Origin: Hydractinia symbiolongicarpus
Lineage: Eukaryota; Cnidaria; Hydrozoa; Anthoathecata; Hydractiniidae
Length of the DNA: 64,000 bases
Direction: 5' to 3'
NCBI RefSeq assembly: GCF_029227915.1
Contig: NC_079876.1
Span: 8,310,001-8,374,000 of the forward strand
Positions 25,250 through 38,412 of the stretch are shown here, piece after piece. Under the pieces are notes generated by a model. That model did not search any database and was not told where the DNA came from. It saw only the letters and a program-made list of their open reading frames with translations. The translations under genes were made by a program, and so were the position numbers. Every line of letters starts with the position of its first letter. Position 1 is the stretch's first letter.

Positions 25250-27611
25250 AGCGTCTCATCAAAAATGAAAACATTCTTGAGAACTACAAGTCTCATGCGT
25301 TTTAGTGGTGAAATAATAGTTTAAAAAATCGTTTGGGAAATGAGTTTACTCCCTGGGTACTTTCTTTGTATACTTTTGACTATACGGGCTGAGTCCAGGA
25401 TTTACGGGAAATCGCGGGTTTTCGTTTTCCGGCGATTAAACTTCTTTTATTCAGCGTCTCATCAAAAATGAAAACATTTTTAAAAACTACAAGTCCTATG
25501 CGTTTTAGTGGTGAAAAAATAATTTAAAAAATCGTTCTGGAAAATAGTTTACTCCCTGGGTACTTTCTTTGTATACTTTTGACTATACGGGCCGAGTCCG
25601 GGATTTAGGGAAATCGCAGGTTTTCGTTTGCCGGCGATTAAACTGCTTTTTTTCAGCGTCTCATCAAAAATGAAAATATTTTTAAAAACTACAAGTCTCA
25701 TGCGTTTTAGTGGTGAAAAAATAATTTAAAAAATCGTTCGGGAAATGAGTTTACTTGCTGGGTACTTTCTTTGTATACTTTTGACTATACGGGCCAAGCC
25801 GGGATTTACGGGAAATCGCGGGTTTTCGTTTGCCGGCGATTAAACTTCTTTTATTCAGCGTCTCATCAAAAATGAAAACATTTTTAAAAACTACAAGTCT
25901 TATGTGTTTTAGTGATGAAAAAATAATTTTAAAAATCGTTCTTGAAATGAGTTTACTCACAGGGTACTTTCTTTGTATACATTCGACTATACGTGCCAAG
26001 CCCGGGATTTACGGGAAATCGCGGGTTTTCGTTTGCCGGCGATTAAACTGCTTCTATTCAGCGTCTCATCAAAAATGAAGACATTCTTGAAAACTACAAG
26101 TCTCATGCGTTTTAGTAGTGAAATAATAATTTAAAAAATCGTTTGGGAAATGAGTTTACTCCCTGGGTACTTTCTTTGTATTTTTTTGACTATACGGGCC
26201 GAGTCCAGGATTTACGGAAAATCGCAGGTTTTCGTTTGCCGGCGATTAAACTTCTTTTATTCAGCGTCTCATCAAAAATGAAAGCATTTTTAAAAACTAC
26301 AAGTCTCATGCGTTTTAGTGGTGAAAATGTGATTTAAAAAATCGTTCGGAAATGAGTTTACTCCCTGGGTACTTTCTTTGTATACTTTTGACTATACGTG
26401 CCAAGCCCGGGATTTACGGGAAATCGCGGGTTTTCGTTTGCCGGCGATTATACTGCTTTTATTCAGCGTCTCATCAAAAATGAAAACATTCTTGAGAACT
26501 ACAAGTCTCATGCGTTTTAGTGGTGAAATAATAGTTTAAAAAATCGTTTGGGAAATGAGTTTACTCCCTGGGTACTTTCTTTGTATACTTTTGACTATAC
26601 GGGCTGAGTCCAGGATTTACGGGAAATCGCGGGTTTTCGTTTTCCGGCGATTAAACTTCTTTTATTCAGCGTCTCATCAAAAATGAAAACATTTTTAAAA
26701 ACTACAAGTCCTATGCGTTTTAGTGGTGAAAAAATAATTTAAAAAATCGTTCTGGAAATGAGTTTACTCCCTGGGTACTTTCTTTGTATACTTTTGACTA
26801 TACGGGCCGAGTCCGGGATTTAGGGAAATCGCAGGTTTTCGTTTGCCGGCGATTAAACTGCTTTTTTTTCAGCGTCTCATCAAAAATGAAAATATTTTTG
26901 AAAACTACAAGTCTCGTGCGTTTTAGTGGTGAAAAAATAATTTAAAAAATCGTTCGGGAAATGAGTTTACTTGCTGGGTACTTTCTTTGTATACTTTTGA
27001 CTATACGGGCCAAGCCGGGATTTACGGGAAATCACGGGTTTTCGTTTGCCGGCGATTAAACTTCTTTTATTCAGCGTCTCATCAAAAATGAAAACATTTT
27101 TAAAAACTACAAGTCTTATGTGTTTTAGTGATGAAAAAATAATTTTAAAAATCGTTCTGGAAATGAGTTTACTCACAGGGTACTTTCTTTGTATACATTC
27201 GACTATACGTGCCAAGCCCGGGATTTACGGGAAATCGCGGGTTTTCGTTTGCCGGCGATTAAACTGCTTCTATTCAGCGTCTCATCAAAAATGAAGACAT
27301 TCTTGAAAACTACAAGTCTCATGCGTTTTAGTAGTGAAATAATAATTTAAAAAATCGTTTGGGAAATGAGTTTACTCCCTGGGTACTTTCTTTGTATACT
27401 TTTGACTATACGGGCCGAGTCCAGGATTTACGGAAAATCGCAGGTTTTCGTTTGCCGGCGATTAAACTTCTTTTATTCAGCGTCTCATCAAAAATGAAAG
27501 CATTTTTAAAAACTACAAGTCTCATGCGTTTTAGTGGTGAAAATGTGATTTAAAAAATCGTTCGGAAATGAGTTTACTCCCTGGGTACTTTCTTTGTATA
27601 CTTTTGACTAT
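25250..27611. repeat. 1,216 bp (6-monomer) tandem duplication
   Basis: 25,250-26,395 matches 26,466-27,611 at an offset of 1,216. Shared rare variants are cattcttgagaac, gaaataatagttt, gtccgggatttaggg, tacttgctgggtac, cttatgtgttttagtgatg and aattttaaaaatcg. Copy-specific differences include gtatttttttgac (26,177) in the first copy and an eighth T in ctgcttttttttcag (near 26,868) plus gtctcgtgcg (26,914) in the second. The junction monomer carries gcgattatactgc (26,450). Confidence 0.85.
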
Positions 27612-27711
27612 ATGGGCCAAACCCGGGATTTACGGAAATCGCGGGTTTTCGTTTGCCGGCAATTAAACTTCTTTTATTCAGCGTCTCATCAAAAATGAAA
27701 ACATTTTTGAA

Positions 27712-30575
27712 AACTACAAGTCTCATGCGTTTTAGTGGTGAAAAAATAATTTAAAAAATCGTTCGGGAAATGAGTTTACTCCTTGGGTACTTTCTTTGTA
27801 TACTTTTGACTATACGGGCCAAGCCGGGATTTACGGGAAATCACGGGTTTTCGTTTGCCGGCGATTAAACTTCTTTTATTCAGCGTCTCATCAAAAATGA
27901 AAACATTTTTAAAAACTACAAGTCTTATGCGTTTTAGTGGTGAAAAAATAATTTAAAAAATTGTTCTGGAAATGAGTTTACTCCCTGGGTACTTTCTTTG
28001 TATACATTCGACTATACGGGCCAAGCCCGGGATTTACGGGAAATCGCGGGTTTTCGTATGCCGGCGATTAAACTTCTTTTATTCAGCGTCTCATCAAAAA
28101 TGAAAACATTTTTGAAAACTACAAGTCTCATGCGTTTTAGTAATGAAAAAATAATTTAAAAAATTGTTCTGGAAATGAGTTTACTCCCTGGGTACTTTCT
28201 TTGTATACATTCGACTATACGGGCCAAGCCCGGGATTTACGGGAAATCGCGGGTTTTCGTATGCCGGCGATTAAACTTCTTTTATTCAGCGTCTCATCAA
28301 AAATGAAAACATTTTTGAAAACTACAAGTCTCATGCGTTTTAGTAATGAAAAAATAATTTAAAAAATCGTTCGGGAAATGAGTTTACTCCCTGGGTACTT
28401 TCTTTGTATACTTTTGACTATACGGGCCAAGCCGGGATTTACGGCAAATCGCGGGTTTTCGTTTGCCGGCGATTAAACTTCTTTTATTCAGCGTCTCATC
28501 AAAAATGAAAACATTTTTAAAAACTACAAGTCTTATGCGTTTTAGTGGTGAAAAAATAATATAAAAAATCGTTCTGGAAATGAGTTTACTCACAGGGTAC
28601 TTTCTTTGTATACATTCGACTATACGGGCCAAGCCCGGGATTTACGGAAAATCGCGGGATTTCGTTTGCCGGCGATTAAACCTCTTTCATTAAGCGTCTC
28701 ATCAAAAATGAAAACATTTTTGAAAACTACAAGTCCTATGTGTTTTAGTGGTGAAAAAATAATTTTAAAAATCGTTCTGGAAATGGGTTTACTCACAGGG
28801 TACTTTCTTTGTATACATTCGACTATACGTGCCAAGCCCGGGATTTACGGGAAATCGCGGGTTTTCGTTTGCCGGCGATTAAACTGCTTCTATTCAGCGT
28901 CTCATCAAAAATGAAAACATTCTTGAAAACTACAAGTCTCATGCGTTTTAGTAGTGAAATAATAATTTAAAAAATCGTTTGGGAAATGAGTTTACTCCCT
29001 GGGTACTTTCTTTGTATACTTTTGACTATACGGGCCGAGTCCAGGATTTACGGAAAATCGCAGGTTTTCGTTTGCCGGCGATTAAACTTCTTTTATTCAG
29101 CGTCTCATCAAAAATGAAAGCATTTTTAAAAACTACAAGTCTCATGCGTTTTAGTGGTGAAAAAATAATTTAAAAAATCGTTCGGGAAATGAGTTTACTC
29201 CTTGGGTACTTTCTTTGTATACTTTTGACTATACGGGCCAAGCCGGGATTTACGGGAAATCACGGGTTTTCGTTTGCCGGCGATTAAACTTCTTTTATTC
29301 AGCGTCTCATCAAAAATGAAAACATTTTTAAAAACTACAAGTCTTATGCGTTTTAGTGGTGAAAAAATAATTTAAAAAATTGTTCTGGAAATGATTTTAC
29401 TCCCTGGGTACTTTCTTTGTATACATTCGACTATACGGGCCAAGCCCGGGATTTACGGGAAATCGCGGGTTTTCGTATGCCGGCGATTAAACTTCTTTTA
29501 TTCAGCGTCTCATCAAAAATGAAAACATTTTTGAAAACTACAAGTCTCATGCGTTTTAGTAATGAAAAAATAATTTAAAAAATTGTTCTGGAAATGAGTT
29601 TACTCCCTGGGTACTTTCTTTGTATACATTCGACTATACGGGCCAAGCCCGGGATTTACGGGAAATCGCGGGTTTTCGTATGCCGGCGATTAAACTTCTT
29701 TTATTCAGCGTCTCATCAAAAATGAAAACATTTTTGAAAACTACAAGTCTCATGCGTTTTAGTAATGAAAAAATAATTTAAAAAATCGTTCGGGAAATGA
29801 GTTTACTCCCTGGGTACTTTCTTTGTATACTTTTGACTATACGGGCCAAGCCGGGATTTACGGGAAATCGCGGGTTTTCGTTTGCCGGCGATTAAACTTC
29901 TTTTATTCAGCGTCTCATCAAAAATGAAAACATTTTTAAAAACTACAAGTCTTATGCGTTTTAGTGGTGAAAAAATAATATAAAAAATCGTTCTGGAAAT
30001 GAGTTTACTCACAGGGTACTTTCTTTGTATACATTCGACTATACGGGCCAAGCCCGGGATTTACGGAAAATCGCGGGATTTCGTTTGCCGGCGATTAAAC
30101 CTCTTTCATTAAGCGTCTCATCAAAAATGAAAACATTTTTGAAAACTACAAGTCCTATGTGTTTTAGTGGTGAAAAAATAATTTTAAAAATCGTTCTGGA
30201 AATGGGTTTACTCACAGGGTACTTTCTTTGTATACATTCGACTATACGTGCCAAGCCCGGGATTTACGGGAAATCGCAGGTTTTCGTTTGCCGGCGATTA
30301 AACTGCTTCTATTCAGCGTCTCATCAAAAATGAAAACATTCTTGAAAACTACAAGTCTCATGCGTTTTAGTAGTGAAATAATAATTTAAAAAATCGTTTG
30401 GGAAATGAGTTTACTCCCTGGGTACTTTCTTTGTATACTTTTGACTATACGGGCCGAGTCCAGGATTTACGGAAAATCGCAGGTTTTCGTTTGCCGGCGA
30501 TTAAACTTCTTTTATTCAGCGTCTCATCAAAAATGAAAGCATTTTTAAAAACTACAAGTCTCATGCGTTTTAGTG
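27712..30575. repeat. 1,419 bp (7-monomer) tandem duplication
   Basis: 27,712-29,156 matches 29,131-30,575 at an offset of 1,419. Shared rare variants are ctccttgggt (27,780 and 29,199), cgtatgccgg, agtaatgaaaaa, caagtcctatgtgttttag and gaaatgggtttac. Copy-specific differences are tacggcaaatc (28,440) in the first copy and aatgattttac (29,391) in the second. Confidence 0.85.
27960..28360. repeat. Single-monomer tandem doubling inside the 1,419 bp unit
   Basis: Two adjacent monomers share attcgac, cccggg and the otherwise rare cgtatgccgg (near 28,056 and 28,257), and both are followed by agtaatgaaaaaat. The pair recurs in the second 1,419 bp copy near 29,475 and 29,676. The one-monomer doubling therefore came before the 1,419 bp duplication. 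Confidence 0.75.
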
Positions 30576-31000
30576 GTGAAAATGTGATTTAAAAAATCGT
30601 TCGGAAATGAGTTTACTCCCTGGGTACTTTCTTTGTATACTTTTGACTGTATGGGCCAAACCCGGGATTTACGGAAAATCGCAGGTTTTCGTTTGCCGGC
30701 GATTAAACTTCTTTTATTCAGCGTCTCATCAAAAAGGAAAACATTTTTAAAAACTACAAGTCTTATGCGTTTTAGTGGTGAAAAAATACATTAAAAAATC
30801 GTTCTGGAAATGAGTTTACCCACAGGGTACTTTCTTTGTATACATTCGACTATACGGGCCAAGCCCGGGATTTACGGGAAATTGCGGGTTTTTGTTTTCC
30901 GGCGATTAAACCTCTTTCATTAAGCGTCTCATCAAAAATAAAAACATTCTTGAAAACCACAAGTCTCATGCGTTTTAGTGGTGAAATAATAATTTAAAAA
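30576..31000. repeat. Linking monomers before the second tetramer block
   Basis: These are about two monomers with local variants gactgtatgggccaaaccc (30,645), aaaaaggaaaac (30,731), aaaatacattaaaa (30,784) and gtttacccacaggg (30,814). They then join the aaaaataaaaacattcttg type. Confidence 0.7.
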
Positions 31001-34000
31001 ATCGTTTGGGAAATGAGTTTACTCCCTGGGTACTTTCTTTGTATACTTTTGACTATACGGGCCGAGTCCAGGATTTACGGGAAATCGCAGGTTTTCGTTT
31101 GCCGGCGATTAAACTTCTTTTATTCAGCGTCTCATCAAAAATGAAAACATTTTTAAAACCTACAAGTCTCATGCGTTTTAGTGGTAAAAAAGTGATTTAA
31201 AACATCGTTCGGGAATTGAGTTTACTCCCTGGGTACTTTCTTTGTATACTTTTGACTATACGGGCCCAGCCCGGGATTTACGGGAAATCGCGGGTTTTCG
31301 TTTGCCGCCGATTAAACTTCTTTTATTCAGCGTCTCATCAAAAATGAAAACATTTTTGAAAACCACAAGTCTCATGCGTTTTAGTGGTGAAAAAATAATT
31401 TAAAAAATCGTTCGGGAAATGAGTTTACTCCCTGGGTACTTTCTTTGTATACTTTTGACTATACGGGCCAAGCCGGGATTTACGGGAAATCGCGGGTTTT
31501 CGTTTGCCTGCGATTAAACTTCTTTTATTCAGCGTCTCATCAAAAATGAAAACATTTTTAAAAACTACAAGTCTTATGCGTTTTAGTGGTGAAAAAATAA
31601 TTTAAAAAATCGTTCTGGAAATGAGTTTACTCCCTGGGTACTTTCTTTGTATACTTTTGACTATACGGGCCGAGTTCGGGATTTAGGGAAATCGCAGGTT
31701 TTCGTTTGCCGGCGATTAAACTGCTTTTTTTCAGCGTCTCATCAAAAATGAAAACATTTTTGAAAACTACAAGTCTCATGCGTTTTAGTGGTGAAAAAAT
31801 AATTTAAAAAATCGTTCGGGAAATGAGTTTACTCCCTGGGTACTTTCTTTGTATACTTTTGACTATACGGGCCGAGTCCAGGATTTACGGGAAATCGCAG
31901 GTTTTCGTTTGCCGGCGATTAAACTTCTTTTATTCAGCGTCTCAACAAAAATGAAAACATTTTTAAAAACTACAAGTCTCATGCGTTTTAGTGGTAAAAA
32001 AGTGATTTAAAAAATCGTTCGGGAATTGAGTTTACTCCCTGGGTACTTTCTTTGTATACTTTTGACTATACGGGCCCAGCCCGGGATTTACGGGAAATCG
32101 CGGGTTTTCGTTTGCCGGCGATTAAACTTCTTTTATTCAGCGTCTCATCAAAAATGAAAACATTTTTGAAAACCACAAGTCTCATGCGTTTTAGTGGTGA
32201 AAAAATAATTTAAAAAATCGTTCGGGAAATGAGTTTACTCCCTGGGTACTTTCTTTGTATACTTTTGACTATACGGGCCAAGCCGGGATTTACGGGAAAT
32301 CGCGGGTTTTCGTTTGCCTGCGATTAAACTTCTTTTATTCAGCGTCTCATCAAAAATGAAAACATTTTTAAAAACTACAAGTCTTATGCGTTTTAGTGGT
32401 GAAAAAATAATTTAAAAAATCGTTCTGGAAATGAGTTTACTCCCTGGGTACTTTCTTTGTATACTTTTGACTATACGGGCCCAGCCCGGGATTTACGGGA
32501 AATCGCGGGTTTTCGTTTGCCGGCGATTAAACTTCTTTTATTCAGCGTCTCATCAAAAATGAAAACATTTTTGAAAACCACAAGTCTCATGCGTTTTAGT
32601 GGTGAAAAAATAATTTAAAAAATCGTTCGGGAAATGAGTTTACTCCCTGGGTACTTTCCTTGTATACTTTTGACTATACGGGCCAAGCCGGGATTTACGG
32701 GAAATCGCGGGTTTTCGTTTGCCTGCGATTAAACTTCTTTTATTCAGCGTCTCATCAAAAATGAAAACATTTTTAAAAACTACAAGTCTTATGCGTTTTA
32801 GTGGTGAAAAAATAATTTAAAAAATCGTTCTGGAAATGAGTTTACTCCCTGGGTACTTTCTTTGTATACTTTTGATTATACGGGCCCAGCCCGGGATTTA
32901 CGGGAAATCGCGGGTTTTCGTTTGCCGGCGATTAAACTTCTTTTATTCAGCGTCTCATCAAAAATGAAAACATTTTTGAAAACCACAAGTCTCATGCGTT
33001 TTAGTGGTGAAAAAATAATTTAAAAAATCGTTCGGGAAATGAGTTTACTCCCTGGGTACTTTCTTTGTATACTTTTGACTATACGGGCCAAGCCGGGATT
33101 TACGGGAAATCGCGGGTTTTCGTTTGCCTGCGATTAAACTTCTTTTATTCAGCGTCTCATCAAAAATGAAAACATTTTTAAAAACTACAAGTCTTATGCG
33201 TTTTAGTGGTGAAAAAATAATTTAAAAAATCGTTTTGGAAATGAGTTTACTCCCTGGGTACTTTCTTTGTATACTTTTGACTATACGGGCCGAGTTCGGG
33301 ATTTAGGGAAATCGCAAGTTTTCGTTTGCGGGCGATTAAACTGCTTTTTTTCAGCGTCTCATCAAAAATGAAAACATTTTTGAAAACTACAAGTCTCATG
33401 CGTTTTAGTGGTGAAAAAATAATTTAAAAAATCGTTCGGGAAATGAGTTTACTCCCTGTGTACTTTCTTTGTATACTTTTGACTATACGGGCCGAGTCCA
33501 GGATTTACGGGAAATCGCAGGTTTTCGTTTGCCGGCGATTAAACTTCTTTTATTCAGCGTCTCATCAAAAATGAAAACATTTTTAAAAACTACAAGTCTC
33601 ATGCGTTTTAGTGGTGAAAAAGTGATTTAAAAAATCGTTCGGGAATTAAGTTTACTCCCTGGGTACTTTCTTTGTATACTTTTGACTATACGGGCCCAGC
33701 CCGGGATTTACGGGAAATCGCGGGTTTTCGTTTGCCGGCGATTAAACTTCTTTTATTCAGCGTCTCATCAAAAATGAAAACATTTTTGAAAACCACAAGT
33801 CTCATGCGTTTTAGTGGTGAAAAAATAATATAAAAAATCGTTCGGGAAATGAGTTTACTCCCTGGGTACTTTCTTTGTATACTTTTGACTATACGGGCCA
33901 AGCCGGGATTTGCGGGAAATCGCGGGTTTTCGTTTGCCTGCGATTAAACTTCTTTTATTCAGCGTCTCATCAAAAAAGAAAACATTTTTAAAAACTACAA

Positions 34001-34200
34001 GTCTTATGCGTTTTAGTGGTGAAAAAATAATTTAAAAAATCGTTCTGAAAATGAGTTTACTCCCTGGGTACTTTCTTTGTATACTTTTGACTATACGGGC
34101 CGAGTTCGGGATTTAGGGAAATCGCAGGTTTTCGTTTGCCGGCGATTAAACTGCTTTTTTTCAGCGTCCCATCAAAAATGAAAACATTTTTGAAAACTAC
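31000..34200. repeat. Second tetramer block A-B-C-D with C-D dimer expansion
   Basis: The types here are those of 14,450-17,540. Type A occurs at 31,669, 33,289 and 34,099. The order I read is B C D A B C D, then C D, C D, then A B C D A. Two additional C-D dimers (cccagcccggg near 32,480 and 32,885, each followed by ccaagccggg with gcctgcgatt) interrupt the 810 bp period, so the A-to-A distance there is 1,620. Local variants are ccttgtatac (32,658), cttttgattatacggg (32,870) and gcaagttttcgtttgcggg (33,315). Confidence 0.85.
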
Positions 34201-34328
34201 AAGTCTCATGCGTTTTAGTGGTGAAAAAATAATTTAAACAAATCGTTCGGAAAATGAGTTTACTCCCTGAGTACTTTCTTTGTATACTTTTCACTATAGG
34301 GGCCAAGCCGGGATTTACGGGAAATCGC

Positions 34329-36070
34329 ATGTTTTCGTTTGCCAGCGATTAAACTTCTTTTATTCAGCGTCTCATCAAAAATGAAAACATTTTTAAAAAC
34401 TACAAGTCTTATGCGTTTTAGTGGTGAAAAAATAATTGAAAAAATCGTTCTGGAAATGAGTTTACTCACAGGGTACTTTCTTTGTATACATTCGACTATA
34501 CGGGCCAAGCCCGGGATTTACGGGAAATCGCGGGTTTTCGTTTTCCGGCGATTAAACCTCTTTTATTAAGCGTCTCATCAAAAATGAAAACATTTTTGAA
34601 AACTACAAGTCTCATGCGTTTTAGTGGTGAAAAAGAAATTTAAAAAATCGTTTGGGAAATGAGTTTACTCCCTGGGTACTTTCTTTGTATACATTCGACT
34701 ATACGGGCCAAGCCCCGGATTTACGGGAAAACGCGGGATTTCGTTTGCCGGCGATTAAACCTCTTTCATTAAGCGTCTCATCAAAAATGAAAACATTTTT
34801 GAAAACTACAAGTCTCATGCGTTTTAGTGGTGGAAAAATAATTTAAAAAATCGTTCGGGAAATGAGTTTACTTCCTGGGTACTTTCTTTGTATACTTTTG
34901 ACTATACGGGCCGAGTCCGGGATTTACGGGAAATCGCGGATTTTCGTTTGCCGGCGATTAAACTTCTTTTATTCAGCGTCCCATCAAATATGAAAATATT
35001 TTTGAAAACTACAAGTCTCATGCGTTTAGTGGTAAAAAAATAATATAAAAAATCGTTCGGGAAATGAGTTTACTCCCTGGGTACTTTCTTTGTATACTTT
35101 TGACTATACGGGCCAAGCCCGGGGTTTACGGGAAATTGCGGGTTTTCGTTTGCCGGCGATTAAACTTCTTTTATTAAGCGTCTCATCAAAAATGAAAACA
35201 TTTTTAAAAACTACAAGTCTTATGCGTTTTTTTCAAGCCGGGATTTACGGGAAATCGCGGGTTTTAGTTTGGCGGCGATTAAACTTCTTTTATTCAGCGT
35301 CTCATCAAAAATGAAAACATTTTTAAAAACTACAAGTCTTATGCGTTTTAGTGATGAAAAAATAATTTAAAAAATCGTTCTGGAAATGAGTTTACTCACA
35401 GGGTACTTTCTTTGTATACATTCGACTATACGTGCCAAGCCCGGGATTTACGGGAAATCGCGGGTTTTCGTTTGCCGGCGATTAAACTGCTTTTATTCAG
35501 CGTCTCATCAAAAATAAAAACATTCTTGAAAACTACAAGTCTCATGCGTTTTAGTGGTGAAATAATAATTTAAAAAATCGTTTGGGAAATGAGTTTACTC
35601 CCTGGGTACTTTCTTTGTATACTTTTGACTATACGGGCCGAGTCCAGGATTTACGGGAAATCGCAGGTTTTCGTTTGCCGGCGATTAAACTTCTTTTATT
35701 CAGCGTCTCATCAAAAATGAAAACATTTTTAAAAACTACAAGTCTCATGCGTTTTAGTGGTGAAAAAGTGATTTAAAAAATCGTTCGGGAAATGAGTTTA
35801 CTCCCTGGGTACTTTCTTTGTATACTTTTGACTATACGGGCCAAGCCCGGGATTTATGGGAAATCGCGGATTTTCGTTTGCCGGCGATTAAACTACTTTT
35901 ATTCAGCGTCTCATCATAAATGAAAACATTGTTGAAAACTACAAGTCTCATGCGTTTTAGTGGTGAAATAATAGTTTAAAAAATCGTTTGGGAAATGAGT
36001 TTACTCCCTGGGTACTTTCTTTGTATACTTTTGACTATACGGGCTGAGTCCAGGATTTACGGGAAATCGC
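34329..36070. repeat. 1,742 bp duplication with short monomer, copy 1
   Basis: Copy 1 runs from atgttttcgtttgccagc at 34,329. It holds eight full-length monomers plus the 119 bp short monomer (junction near 35,224). It matches the next 1,741-1,742 bases at all landmarks compared. Distinctive shared variants are aattgaaaaaatcg, cctcttttattaag and tagtggtggaaaaa. The crossover lies in the shared stretch ggatttacgggaaatcgc. Confidence 0.9.
35160..35335. repeat. Shortened 119 bp monomer, site 4
   Basis: The junction gcgtttttttcaagccggg is near 35,224, with the linked gttttagtttggcggcgatt. Confidence 0.85.
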
Positions 36071-37811
36071 ATGTTTTCGTTTGCCAGCGATTAAACTTCT
36101 TTTATTCAGCGTCTCATCAAAAATGAAAACATTTTTAAAAACTACAAGTCTTATGCGTTTTAGTGGTGAAAAAATAATTGAAAAAATCGTTCTGGAAATG
36201 AGTTTACTCACAGGGTACTTTCTTTGTATACATTCGACTATACGGGCCAAGCCCGGGATTTACGGGAAATCGCGGGTTTTCGTTTTCCGGCGATTAAACC
36301 TCTTTTATTAAGCGTCTCATCAAAAATGAAAACATTTTTGAAAACTACAAGTCTCATGCGTTTTAGTGGTGAAAAAGAAATTTAAAAAATCGTTTGGGAA
36401 ATGAGTTTACTCCCTGGGTACTTTCTTTGTATACATTCGACTATACGGGCCAAGCCCCGGATTTACGGGAAAACGCGGGATTTCGTTTGCCGGCGATTAA
36501 ACCTCTTTCATTAAGCGTCTCATCAAAAATGAAAACATTTTTGAAAACTACAAGTCTCATGCGTTTTAGTGGTGGAAAAATAATTTAAAAAATCGTTCGG
36601 GAAATGAGTTTACTTCCTGGGTACTTTCTTTGTATACTTTTGACTATACGGGCCGAGTCCGGGATTTACGGGAAATCGCGGATTTTCGTTTGCCGGCGAT
36701 TAAACTTCTTTTATTCAGCGTCCCATCAAATATGAAAATATTTTTGAAAACTACAAGTCTCATGCGTTTAGTGGTAAAAAAATAATATAAAAAATCGTTC
36801 GGGAAATGAGTTTACTCCCTGGGTACTTTCTTTGTATACTTTTGACTATACGGGCCAAGCCCGGGGTTTACGGGAAATTGCGGGTTTTCGTTTGCCGGCG
36901 ATTAAACTTCTTTTATTAAGCGTCTCATCAAAAATGAAAACATTTTTAAAAACTACAAGTCTTATGCGTTTTTTTCAAGCCGGGATTTACGGGAAATCGC
37001 GGGTTTTAGTTTGGCGGCGATTAAACTTCTTTTATTCAGCGTCTCATCAAAAATGAAAACATTTTTAAAAACTACAAGTCTTATGCGTTTTAGTGATGAA
37101 AAAATAATTTAAAAAATCGTTCTGGAAATGAGTTTACTCACAGGGTACTTTCTTTGTATACATTCGACTATACGTGCCAAGCCCGGGATTTACGGGAAAT
37201 CGCGGGTTTTCGTTTGCCGGCGATTAAACTGCTTTTATTCAGCGTCTCATCAAAAATAAAAACATTCTTGAAAACTACAAGTCTCATGCGTTTTAGTGGT
37301 GAAATAATAATTTAAAAAATCGTTTGGGAAATGAGTTTACTCCCTGGGTACTTTCTTTGTATACTTTTGACTATACGGGCCGAGTCCAGGATTTACGGGA
37401 AATCGCAGGTTTTCGTTTGCCGGCGATTAAACTTCTTTTATTCAGCGTCTCATCAAAAATGAAAACATTTTTAAAAACTACAAGTCTCATGCGTTTTAGT
37501 GGTGAAAAAGTGATTTAAAAAATCGTTCGGGAAATGAGTTTACTCCCTGGGTACTTTCTTTGTATACTTTTGACTATACGGGCCAAGCCCGGGATTTATG
37601 GGAAATCGCGGATTTTGTTTGCCGGCGATTAAACTACTTTTATTCAGCGTCTCATCATAAATGAAAACATTGTTGAAAACTACAAGTCTCATGCGTTTTA
37701 GTGGTGAAATAATAGTTTAAAAAATCGTTTGGGAAATGAGTTTACTCCCTGGGTACTTTCTTTGTATACTTTTGACTATACGGGCTGAGTCCAGGATTTA
37801 CGGGAAATCGC
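36071..37811. repeat. 1,742 bp duplication with short monomer, copy 2
   Basis: This is the adjacent second copy. It is one base shorter because of a private deletion: gcggattttgtttgcc near 37,608-37,620 versus gcggattttcgtttgcc in copy 1. Its short monomer junction is near 36,968. It joins the larger block X copy 2 on the right. Confidence 0.9.
36900..37076. repeat. Shortened 119 bp monomer, site 5
   Basis: The junction is near 36,966, 1,742 bases after site 4, with the same linked variants. Confidence 0.85.
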
Positions 37812-38234
37812 GGGTTTTCGTTTTCCGGCGATTAAACTTCTTTTATTCAGCGTCTCATCAAAAATGAAAACATTTTTGAAAACTACAAGTCTCATGCGTT
37901 TTAGTGGTGAAAAAATAATTTAAAAAATCGTTCGGGAAATGAGTTTACTCCCTGGGTACTTTCTTTGTATACTTTTGACTATACGGGCCGAGTCCGGGAT
38001 TTACGGGAAATCGCGGATTTTCGTTTGCCGGCGATTAAACTTCTTTTATTCAGCGTCCCATCAAATATGAAAATATTTTTGAAAACTACAAGTCTCATGC
38101 GTTTAGTGGTAAAAAAATAATATAAAAAATCGTTCGGGAAATGAGTTTACTCCCTGGGTACTTTCTTTGTATACTTTTGACTATACGGGCCAAGCCAGGG
38201 ATTTACGGGAAATTGCGGTTTTTCGTTTGCCGGC

Positions 38235-38412
38235 GATTAAACTTCTTTTATTAAGCGTCTCATCAAAAATGAAAACATTTTTAAAAACTACAAGTCTTAT
38301 GCGTTTTTTTCAAGCCGGGATTTACGGGAAATCGCGGGTTTTAGTTTGGCGGCGATTAAACTTCTTTTATTCAGCGTCTCATCAAAAATGAAAACATTTT
38401 TAAAAACTACAA
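38235..38412. repeat. Shortened 119 bp monomer, site 6
   Basis: The junction is near 38,301, about 1,335 bases after site 5. The following gttttagtttggcggcgatt is intact. The preceding monomer has the private variants ccaagccaggg (38,191) and gcggtttttcg (38,215). Confidence 0.85.
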
